Positions 1-9,214 of a stretch of 64,000 nt of DNA are shown one piece after another. Source of the stretch: Brachyhypopomus gauderio (taxonomy: Eukaryota > Chordata > Actinopteri > Gymnotiformes > Hypopomidae). The translations under genes were made by a program, and so were the position numbers. The notes under the pieces are model-generated. The model worked only from the letters and a program-made list of their open reading frames with translations, was not told where the DNA came from and did no database searches. Within the stretch, counting starts at the first letter, position 1. Each line of letters starts with the position of its first letter. Location: the NCBI RefSeq assembly GCF_052324685.1, contig NC_135211.1, positions 20,238,324 through 20,302,323 on the forward strand. Direction: 5' to 3'.

Positions 1-216
1 ACGAGCCCCAGGAACTCCCTCCCACTGGAAGTCTCCGCCCACTAGAGGCTTCTCTGAGACAAAGTCAAAACCCCAACGCCGTGCCGCGCCCTCCAGATCT
101 TTATGCAGAGCATCTTTATACTCCACTAGCAGCTGCTCCCGATCAACTGGGCCGAACAGATTACGGCGAGTCGGACCGTTACTCAGAGATCTCAGGATCC
201 GCTTGTTGAAAGCCAT
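1..216 (-). CDS. cdkn1a: Cyclin-dependent kinase inhibitor 1A (p21-like), first coding exon, partial
   Basis: Reading the - strand from the ATG at 216 gives 72 open codons that run off the window edge. They start MAFNKRILRSLSNGPTRR and continue into the CDI domain of the p21/p27/p57 family: the cyclin-binding segment RRNLFGPVDREQL (residues 17-29) and the Cdk-binding segment with RWGFDF (47-52), then GGDFQWEGV. The family binds cyclin-CDK complexes in the nucleus and blocks the cell cycle. The RRWGFDF and GDFQWE forms fit CDKN1A better than p27 or p57. The next gene, srsf3, is also the human neighbour of CDKN1A, which supports the call. Just upstream of the ATG a pyrimidine-rich tract ends in a good acceptor (exon starts at 225), so a non-coding first exon lies further right. 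The C-terminal PCNA-binding part is outside the window. Confidence 0.93.
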   Translation of the reverse strand, partial: MAFNKRILRSLSNGPTRRNLFGPVDREQLLVEYKDALHKDLEGAARRWGFDFVSEKPLVGGDFQWEGVPGAR

Positions 217-225
217 GAGCATACA

Positions 226-270
226 CTACAGAGAGAGAGAGAGACAGACAGACACACACAGAGAGAAAGT
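226..270 (-). promoter_or_regulatory. 3' splice site and polypyrimidine tract before the cdkn1a coding exon
   Basis: On the - strand a CT-rich run ends in CTGTAG just before TGTATGCTCATGG. This is a strong acceptor nine bases upstream of the start codon and matches the usual p21 layout, with a non-coding exon 1 and the ATG near the start of exon 2. Confidence 0.7.
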
Positions 271-1096
271 GTGGTTATGTAATGCAGCTGAAAATCTGGT
301 TTAACTATACATACACCAGAAAATACAGGAAATAGGTATGCAGTATTAAAACACAGAAATCATAAAAAATAGCTTATATAGGGTCCTGTAGCAAGTACAT
401 GAGTGTGACCTCCCCTACACTGGAGCAGGAAGCCTCTCCCGAACCACAGTGGGATGGCAGCATTACTGTCCCCCCCTTCAGGACAGTCTCTCCAAAACAG
501 GTCATCTTTAACTCTAATAATAAACCATTTTGTTCTGAAAACGTGTTGTTTTTTTTGTTAATGTATATATACTCAGTATTTACTATTTTTTAAATATTAA
601 TAAAGATTGGGAAATTATACTATATATTGTCATTACATAATTTTCTAAAACAACAGATCTAATCTTGGCCTAAGACTGGTTCAGAGTGCTGTATAATAAC
701 AATATACAAAAAGCCAAATAACATTTGATCTAAAGAGTAAACCAAGTTACTATTTTTAAATGGCAGCCATTTTTAGGGAAAAACGAATTATTCAAGTCAA
801 AAAGCAAAAGTAAGTTAAATATACAACATATGGTTACAATTATACACATTATTATATTTAAAATATTGGTGGTTATATGAATGTAAATGACTAACTGACT
901 AAAACACATCTGGAAGGCATGTAGAGACATCTCACCATGGTGGACCCTGTGCTAAATCACTGGCAGCAGGAAGCTTCTGATTCACAGTATAGATGTAGAA
1001 TGATATGTTGCTACAGCTCTACACCTTTAAATAGATGGGGCGAGACTATTTGGCCACGCCCCCGTACCACTCATACATGCCTGGGCAAAGCAACTA

Positions 1097-1116
1097 GGAC
1101 AAGTGGAAACATGTTC
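1097..1116. promoter_or_regulatory. Candidate p53-family response element upstream of the cdkn1a coding exon
   Basis: GGACAAGTGG is followed with no spacer by AAACATGTTC. The second decamer fits the half-site consensus RRRCWWGYYY at every position; the first misses at its last two. CDKN1A is the classical p53 target and its response elements lie upstream of or in intron 1. Here the site is about 0.9 kb upstream of the coding exon, probably in intron 1. Spacing and position support it, but short motifs occur by chance. Confidence 0.4.
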
Positions 1117-1372
1117 GACAGGCTATTAGGACGCTGCAGTGAGCAGCCACATCCACTAGGGGGTATCAGTGTACCAATCCTGACCTAATCAAGTTTACTG
1201 AAGTTTCTTTGACGGTTTCTGCTGCTTTGCCTAACATTTGATTGTTTGGTTGTTGGAAAATTTAATGTAATGGTTAAACAAGTATTAGTTTGGGCTTTTT
1301 ACATTCTTCTTTAATGAGATTTTACTGTGCAGAAAAATAGCCTCGCCATTGAATCATGATATTGCTCTTGTA

Positions 1373-1502
1373 TGGACGTAATATGACTAAATTAAATATT
1401 TGGTTTTAACCGTAAAAACTGGGGGGGGGGGGGGGGGGGGACCAAAACCGGCTTTTGAAAAAGTGGGGAGGACATGTCCCCCCCCCCCAAATTACGTCCG
1501 TG
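1373..1502. mobile_element. Small non-autonomous DNA transposon (MITE) with G20 and C11 runs
   Basis: The 130-bp segment starts GGACGTAAT (after one T) and ends with the complement ATTACGTCC (before TG). It is flanked by the direct repeat TGCTCTTGTA (1363-1372 and 1503-1512), a likely 10-bp target-site duplication. Inside are a run of 20 G (1421-1440) and a run of 11 C (1478-1488). A perfect p53 half-site, GGACATGTCC (1470-1479), lies inside the element. Confidence 0.6.
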
Positions 1503-1786
1503 TGCTCTTGTAAAACAGCCTTGGATGAAAACCAAATTCCACTCTAAAGCTTCCACTGTCTGTGTATCAGCCCAGCGTGTGTCTGCCTAGCTAGAGAATT
1601 CCCCTAACAAACATTCATCCTACATGCAGGCAGGTAAGGATGCAACAAGGATGAGGATTTCATATTGCACAATAGTGTGAGGAGCCTGACACAAAAGTGA
1701 CACAGACAAGAGATCAGACAAGGTGGAGTATATATATATTTCTATAATAATATAATTACCATATGATGTCCAAATGATTTATATAT

Positions 1787-1842
1787 AATAGTTAGGAATG
1801 GAATCATTTGAACATGTATGATATAATTAGAAAATTTTTATA

Positions 1843-1922
<80 letters not shown>

Positions 1923-1958
1923 CCCTATGATGTTCAAATGATTCCATTCCTAACTATT
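1787..1958. repeat. Inverted repeat with a (TA)n centre
   Basis: The arm at 1787-1829 (AATAGTTAGGAATGGAATCA...) reappears as its reverse complement at 1917-1958, with a few mismatches near the inner ends. The spacer is mostly (TA)n, about 1847-1918. The stretch could form a long hairpin or cruciform. The first arm is preceded by another partial copy of the inner motif (1752-1780). Confidence 0.75.
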
Positions 1959-1999
1959 CAAAATGCCAGTGCAACTGTGGTTTCTAATGGCTGATTCCA

Positions 2000-4900
2000 A
2001 TGAAAGTCCAGCCCACCACAAAATACAAATACTGTGGCGGTAAGACCAACTTCTGAATCATTGGTCAGAAGTCAAGATGACTCAGAAATCAAGATGACCT
2101 ATTTTCCTACTAGCCATGGTCCACGTGAATGTGGATCTCGTGCACGCTCGCGTCCAGACTCCCTGGTGCATCTCGCAGTCAAATCAATCAGCCTAGCGTT
2201 ATCGCACGTGCATGCCAAATAAATTATATATTTTTTAAACACCAAATTAAAACAATCTCATAAAATCCAACTTAAAACAAAAGTGGCAGTATGCCGACTA
2301 CTTGGAAACTTTTTCTTACAAAATAACAGAACCAATTCCAACAAAATGACTTCTGAGTGGAACCTCAGAAAAGACTTTCATGTAGTCGTAGGTATAAAGA
2401 CAAAACTTCAGAGCCCACCGTATTACTTAGGAAAACATGACACTGAAAATGAATCAAACCATTCAACTTACACGATAGCGATGTGTCTACCAGAACGTCA
2501 AATAGCAGGTTTGTTCTTTAAGAAGAAGTTATCAAAGTATCATTCACTCTTTGAAGAAAATCAAAAATCGATTTCAGCTAATCTTGAACTAAAGAAATTG
2601 GTATGTATACTTTATCCCAGCTAACTTTGTCCACTTAACTTCTAACTAATAATGACGGCCGTTCTCCACGGTCCCCTCGCCTTTTCTCGGTGGGCGTGAA
2701 CATCCAGCTCAACAGCAGGCGGGGTCTATAGAGAAAAGCACGTGCATTTAACCCGGTAAACACAAGAAAACACGTGACTCCCATCTTGCGTTGTCCGGTT
2801 GAAGGAAATTCGGGTCCTCTTCCCAAAAGGCCCTTCTGTGGCCATTTTCTATACAGACATTCCAATGCGTCTCACGTAATCGGACGCGTCTCGTTCAGTT
2901 ATAACACCTCTAAACCTGAGTTTGGATGTTTCTCTAAACATCCTTATAACAGGATACTGCATGTTAATGTTGGGAAGACCATTATGTCCAATATACACTA
3001 TTAAGTTTATGCTTTCCCTAGTGTAATTTCTCTTCTAAGTTGATAATTCATTTTTTTGTTTGTAATTACATAGACTATGTTTTTTTTTGTGTTTTAAGAT
3101 ACATCTATAAAGTGATTAATGTTCAATCTTACGGAAGCTTATCTTCTGACTGCATACTCGAACTTTAGTCTCTTGTTTCAACGCGCCGAAATTTAAGTAA
3201 GCTCCGCCCAGTACACGTGCTCCCAGTCGAGCCACGGATGGGGGGAAATCCCGCGAATCGCGTTCAGGTCTTCACGTGTAGCGTACAGCCTTGTTTCTTT
3301 GTAATATGAAAATATGAATATGAATTTTAACACACCAGACTAAGTCACTTTCCTTTCCCCTTCGCTACTCTTTACAGATTAAAATTCAGAAAGAATTAAA
3401 AGCACTATGAAACAGTTGTAAACAGAAACATTGTTCAGAATATATTAACGTAGGCTATTTAAGCAGTTTATTTGCATACTTCTCAAATATAAATGGCTAC
3501 TTCAGAAACACGAATGCATGTAAATTAATCAGCCACGCAAACACTCTGTTAAAAAGGCAACGCTAGGATAGAGACGCTAATTAATGTAAATTACGAGCAA
3601 ATATCGTAGCTCATCCCAAGAGATTCGCAATAGTCTGTGCGTGGTAAATATCTTAAAACTTTATTACAAACGGCATCTCTGAAGGTGATAGATTTCTACA
3701 AGCAGTGTAGAATAGTAGGCTATAAGAATGTTATTTATAGGCTTTTGGTAAACATGTGACCAAAAAGCATGCAGAGGTTAATTAGGATATTGAATTAAGC
3801 AAGGTATTATTTAGGCTTAAAAGCAATAACAATAGGCTATCACATGTTTGGATTTGAAAATTTTGAAAAATTGTACCAGGATAGGTTATATATTATGGTA
3901 CATCTGAATGTTCACTGGTAAAAAACAAACAAACAAACTCTCCATAATTGTTGCAGTTAGATGTTCTTCATTCATCATAATTTTGTTTTATTAATTGCCC
4001 TTGGTTAGTTTAAAAATTAACATACACCAATTTACAAAGACATCCCCAGACCTTTAATAAACATGAACTTCTGTTTACAGACTTGTGGGCTTTTTGTTAA
4101 GTAACTTTCTTACTTTAGTAATATGAAGTGTATCAGGTTGATAAAGATTGTTTGTCATTTTCTTTCCTTCTGGGGCCTTAAGGAACACTTGAATGTTGAG
4201 GATTTGTTGCAAGTGGAATTGATCAGAGGAACAGGAGAAAATAATATTATGTACATCCAGATCAGCGGAGAAGGATAATTACTGCATCTGGACAGCAGGG
4301 GCACATTCTGATTTCAGAGTTCTTTCAGCTTTTCCACACCTGGCAGCATTCCAGATTCCCAGAACATGCACAATAGCAGAGCAGTGTCACCGCCTCAGTG
4401 CACGCAGACAGAGCTAAGGAGATCTGGCTGTGAGTCAAGGAGACCACTGGGGGCCTAATGACCAGCACCAGACACAGAGCCTTTGTAAGAGAGGAGAGTA
4501 ACAGTAGTCTATAATTAACACTGAACACTTTACATGTCATTCTAAAAGCAAATCATGAAAGGACTACATTTAACACACACTTTCTTAGAAACATTTATTC
4601 ATTGATTTGTTGATAAACACAATCTAATAATAACTCTGTGTAAGGCCTCCTCTGTCCTCTGTGCTGACTGGCTGTTTCTGGGGCACAGGCAGATCTCCAG
4701 CACTCACACTCAAGATGTGCAGGTTTGTGCTTGATAAACCTGTACCAGCTCAGCAACTACCACAATGCCACTACCAACTACTGTGTGACAGAGATAGGGA
4801 ACCAATGCAAACCCTACAACCCTGCAAACTACAGGTTGTGCATCACATCAATGCGGAAAACAGAATTACTCTTCCCTGAACTGAATCAATAGCAACAAGA
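2000..4900. other. cdkn1a upstream region or first intron; no confident gene
   Basis: I see no convincing exon here. Two short CpG-richer patches stand out in AT-rich DNA: about 2640-2920 and about 3180-3300, the second with CTCCGCCC and two CACGTG E-boxes. Either could be regulatory or hold the non-coding cdkn1a exon 1. A Cys-containing frame at about 4667-4892 is treated under findings. Confidence 0.35.
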
Positions 4901-4917
4901 GTGAATAATGTAGCCCA

Positions 4918-5059
4918 TGGCCGGAGTGGGCCACTTTTTCAGCCCGGGAGTTTCATGCCCAAATCCAGTACAAAATTATTTTTCCCTCAATTGGCCCAAA
5001 CTAGAAATTGACATGAGCCGGCCCATCGGGAATCCTCCCGATTAGCCACTCCGGCTCTG
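4918..5059. mobile_element. 142-bp MITE with CCGGAGTGG terminal inverted repeats
   Basis: The left end has CCGGAGTGG and the right end CCACTCCGG. The direct repeat ATGTAGCCCA flanks it on both sides (4908-4917 and 5060-5069), a 10-bp target-site duplication. The interior closely matches the sequence at 61829-61957, which proves it is a repeat family. The superfamily is uncertain; a 10-bp duplication is longer than the 8 bp usual for hAT and nearer that of Mutator-like elements. Confidence 0.75.
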
Positions 5060-5389
5060 ATGTAGCCCAATACTCTTCTTTAATGCAGAAACTATCTCAA
5101 AACACATTCAACTTAAAAGTTACCTCTACATGTTCACAATCTGAAGATTGTATTATGAGATTGAAAATCAGTGTCAGTGATTGGAGAGACCATTACTCTG
5201 TGATGAAAGACACTCACAAACAACTAGAAACAACACAATGACAATCTCAGCCAAACATGTTGGGGTCCGTTCACTGAGGTGTACCCTGCCTCCTGATATT
5301 TGAAAATAACGACAGACTGTATCCTAACACAATAACACACAGACTTAAATACCACTTATCAGTTCTTTCATCTGTTTGTATATATTTCC

Positions 5390-5413
5390 CACTATTGTAT
5401 ATATACAATAGTG
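5390..5413. repeat. 24-bp perfect palindrome
   Basis: CACTATTGTAT is followed directly by its reverse complement. It is AT-rich and of no known role. Confidence 0.7.
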
Positions 5414-5550
5414 TAATCTAATCTGTCCATAAGTACCTATAGTTATTATAGGCTACTTTGTTTATACCCCTTCATATTTATAACCTGTATATATTTATAC
5501 TTAGTCACAGCATACTCAAGCTACTGTACCTTTTTTATATACATATTTAC

Positions 5551-5640
5551 ATTTTTGATAGCACTTCTGGATGGATGCAAACTGCATTTCATTGCTTTGT
5601 ACTTGCGACATGTGCAATGACAATAAAATTCTATTAGTTA
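5551..5640 (+). repeat. Dispersed retroelement 3'-tail-like fragment
   Basis: The stretch around CACTTCTGGATGGATGCAAA, running into CAATGACAATAAAATTCTATT, is a familiar multi-copy fish sequence resembling a non-LTR retroelement 3' end. It is followed by short AT-rich inverted repeats (5625-5672). The call rests on recall of the repeat, not on alignment. Confidence 0.4.
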
Positions 5641-6119
5641 TATTCTAATAGAATAGAATTCTATTATATTCTTACACCTGTGAACACTGTCACCAGGGTG
5701 TTATGCTCAGGGCTTGCTTGGAATAACCTGCTGAATCACAGATGTAGATGAATTACAGTTGAATCAGCACACAGGGAGGAATGCCTCAGCAATTATTAAG
5801 AACACAAATTTAAAACCATACTGACATTTTGAAAAGTGTGTTATACAAATTTAAACCATTACTGGGATTTTGAAAGCAGTATTATAAAAATTAAGCCTCA
5901 TTAACAAAGCTGGCACAAAGTGGAAATCAAAATGAGTGCCTGAAACAAAAGCATGTTTGTTATGACTGGTGTGTTGTCATTCATTAGTCTGAAAATGGGG
6001 ACAGTCACCCTTTCCCAGACTATTCAATCTGGTGTGGCCTTCGCTCTGTGCGAACTTTGTCTTTGTTTTTTTAAACTAGTAAGTTTTGTCAGTGTCAGTT
6101 TTAAGAAGAAAAATGAAAG

Positions 6120-6560
6120 AACGACTTTATAAAAAGGTGTTAAGATGTAAGACGGATCGGTTAACACACTGGTTGTTAACATCGGTTGTTAACGCTGAGC
6201 AAGAAAGGGCGTGTCGTTGCTATCTGACGTAACAGCGCGTTTATTAACATACCAGAAAAGCGCGCGCAGTTTTGAGCGTCTCACCGACGGAGTGGTTCGA
6301 ACCGGTACACGTGTAGCTAGTGCGTGTCGTGGCTGGGAGGCGGAGTTCGTTTCACGATTCGACAGGGCGGAGCCGGTTGTTTGCTTAGATTCAAGACTCG
6401 TTCTAGACGGCGTCTCACGCGGAGAAAATATACATTCGTGTCTAGAGTGAGTCATGCACGCGGCTCTGTAGTAGGACACGTTGTGCGGAACTCATGCACA
6501 GCACGACGTGTTCTTCTCTTTCAGCGATTGTGCCATCCATCCACTTGAAACCTACTACAA
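6120..6560. promoter_or_regulatory. CpG-rich island-like patch with splice-like signals
   Basis: CpG density rises sharply here, with GC-box-like GGGAGGCGGAG and CAGGGCGGAG, a TGACGTAA CRE-like site and a triple GTTAAC motif (6160-6195). On the - strand CCGTCG|GTGAGA is donor-like; on the + strand CTAGA|GTGAGT and TTCTCTTTCAG (ending about 6523) could bound a small intron. It may be the distal promoter and non-coding exon 1 of cdkn1a, or a non-coding gene. Frames on both strands look like CpG-island artefacts. Confidence 0.35.
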
Positions 6561-6599
6561 TATCATTTTTTAAAACAACATTTATAATGACGAAGATGA

Positions 6600-7492
6600 A
6601 TGTCGACTGTTTAATAAAGTAATGCGTCTAGTTCCCACCAGAATCCTTCCACAGAAACAGGAAGGCCTTTCTCCTTCCATGTGAGCGTTAGGAAAGGCTT
6701 GTTGAAACGAAATGGCGGTCTTCAAATTAATCCACCTCCAATTTTGCCTAATTCAAGCAAAATTAAGTCAGAAATAGAAGTCGTTTTTTTTTCAACTCCC
6801 ATGTTTTGAATGCCTTTTAAGGTTAATTCTGTGTGGCACCTTGAATTATATTATACAGTGTGTAAGTATTCTTGTTTTTTACTATACAGTGTGCGTAAGT
6901 GTCCATGTGTGTTCTGACACTCACCAAAAGTGAAGTTACATAACAGTTACACACAACGCGTGTGTAATATGCGGCTGGAATACATACCTTAATAACAAGG
7001 TGTAGAAACACACCCTAATCCTGAGTTAGTTACGTAAGCCCCTCTGATGACTAATCTGCTTTCACCTTTACTGAAAGGTCAGAACCAGGGTGCAAAAATT
7101 CTGCTTCATTAAACCCCCACAGTGGCACTCATGCTCTGAGAAATTAGAGCCATTAGAATATTTTCTTCACTACAGTAAACACTATATCAGATAATTTGTA
7201 TACATAGGTGATGGAACTACTTTGTACATATTACGATGCTAAATTGGGTGCATTATTGGTGCAGGTATGCAGTGTACAGTCATGGCGAATTTTCCAACCA
7301 GATTCTTACTACTGGTTTTACACATTTATAACAGAGTTCCAAATTGAATTAGCTTTAGTCTCACTGTAACAGACATGTACTCTAATTTTAACATGTGGTG
7401 TTACAGCAACGGTCTATTGGATAATCTCCAATAGACAGCAGCAAACACAGTACATACCATTTCAGTCAGAACTGTTCATTCATAACTGAGTT

Positions 7493-7529
<37 letters not shown>

Positions 7530-7780
7530 CTACCATACCATGATCAACAGGCTGGTAGTAAAGCTAAACCCATCATGAAACATCAGGTAACATGACAAGT
7601 AAACTCTTAGTTCACCCTGAATTTTAAATGGGAATAGGCAATGTCTTTATCATAATATAGTATGTGATATTATAAAACCCAGAGGATTCCTTTGTCGGTT
7701 AGGTCTATTGGTTCTATAAGCTTATATCTAAAAATAACCACATTAACATTTCTTTGATGATCGGGACAAATACATCAACT
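6600..7780. other. Intergenic, no gene seen
   Basis: AT-rich unique-looking sequence with one (CA)n array at 7497-7528. No exon, RNA gene or transposon end was recognised. Confidence 0.5.
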
Positions 7781-7787
7781 AATGTTG

Positions 7788-8065
7788 TCCATGTTCTGAA
7801 ACTGGCATTCTGGATACTGCATATCGGAGGATTATGCAGTAGTTTCCAATATGCGACAAAAGCAAAGTATACTATGGGGTCACATGAATGATTACTTGAT
7901 TGGATGGAGTACACCACGAAGATAGCGGTGTTCGCATACTGGAATATTTGGCAGAAGTAGTACGTCATCCGGGGATGTTTCGCATACTGGAAAAAATTTT
8001 ATTTGCATACTGCATAGGGGCCCAAGCAGTAAGCCAGTATGTAGTAGGCTACTTCAAACACAGCC
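7788..8065 (+). mobile_element. Palindromic-end MITE, copy A
   Basis: This segment matches the reverse complement of 22779-23095 over most of its length, for example GTCATCCGGGGATGTTT and AGTATGTAGTAGGCT. The right end (TAGTAGGCTACTTCAAACACAG) is the family's terminal inverted repeat; the left end is decayed. No clear target-site duplication was found. Confidence 0.7.
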
Positions 8066-8185
8066 ATTGTGTGCTAAATTCAGCTGGTGAGTCTCTTTTC
8101 TTCCCTTGGGAGGGAGATAACATTCACAACTAAGCTAGTTTAGCTCAATATTGCCCTCTGCTGTTGTAGTTGTGTAGCTCTAGAT

Positions 8186-8562
8186 CAGGGGTGGCCAACC
8201 CATCAGAAACTAAGCCACTTTTTTTTTTTTACTGCGTTACGGCAAAGAGCCCCATCATACAGGGACATGTAAATTGTTGAGGGGGGGGGGGTATTATATC
8301 GAGATCGATCGATCGCCAGTAGTTGGCAAATTAGGAACTCGTGTGAAGAGTCAAATGCGCGTTTTCCACTACGCCGGTTTTAAAAGTACTAGCGGCTCGC
8401 TAGGCTTGTAAACAAACCGCGCAGCATGAATATGTAGCAGTGTGTCACCCTCAGAGCTGATGAGGTAACCGGGCCACGGCACAGACCGTTAGTGCAGGTG
8501 AGAGCGAACCGGCTCGCGAGCCGCATGAAACCAGGCAAAGAGCCGCAGATTGGCCACTCCTG
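8186..8562. mobile_element. Non-autonomous hAT-type transposon
   Basis: It begins CAGGGGTGGCCAA and ends TTGGCCACTCCTG, an imperfect terminal inverted repeat. It is flanked by a perfect 8-bp target-site duplication, CTCTAGAT (8178-8185 and 8563-8570). Length 377 bp, no transposase. An 8-bp duplication with CAGGGGTGGCCAA ends is typical of hAT elements. It sits just downstream of the srsf3 3' end. Confidence 0.88.
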
Positions 8563-8710
8563 CTCTAGATAGAACATATTGGCCAGACTGACTACAACAG
8601 TGCCATGCATTTAAAAGGCTTTGAACAGTGAGGAACAGATTGCTATAAGCATTATGTAGACCCATTGACAGTATTAAAAAACACAAAGCCCGATCACCCT
8701 GAAACCATTT

Positions 8711-8716
8711 TTTATT
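8711..8716 (-). terminator. srsf3 poly(A) signal AATAAA
   Basis: The - strand reads GAAATAAAAAATGG here, about 500 bases past the srsf3 stop codon at 9215. It is the best candidate for the mRNA 3' end, with cleavage expected near 8690-8700. The 3' UTR would span about 8695-9214. Confidence 0.6.
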
Positions 8717-9214
8717 TCAGATAAACATTCAACAGTACAAACACTAGGGGGGGAAGGAGCTAAACTATCTATGAAGGTCAAACTGGTCTCCACAGTGCTC
8801 AACATCTCATGTCAAGCTGCAGTCATGAAGTCCAATTTAGAGAAAATTCCAACACCAACTTACAAAAACAAAAAGCTAATTTTCACTTCACGCCTCCAGA
8901 AGAATGAAGTCAGGACGTGAGAGGGACTGGTCACAGTGAAAATGGCTGAGTGCTCCTTACAGTCACAGACCTTCCATGCATTAAAGAAAAATAAAAGAAG
9001 CTGGAATGCTGCTTGATGGGACATGAGGATCAAACTACAGTGTAGCTCACACGCCGGGAACAAACAAAACCGCTCTAAAATATCGGATCATTATATAAAA
9101 AGGAAGAAAAAAAAAAAAAAGCAAAATGACTCGAAGGGCAGAGAGTCCATAACGCTGGAGTTAAAAGACGAGTTATCATAGTCTTTACACAATCCTTCTG
9201 TAACGACGAGTGTC

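Noticed and set aside
2283-2624. 113-codon frame
   Set aside because: AT-rich, no domain or splice context; likely chance.
6189-6548. Overlapping frames on both strands
   Set aside because: Open because of CpG-island base composition; none resembles a protein.
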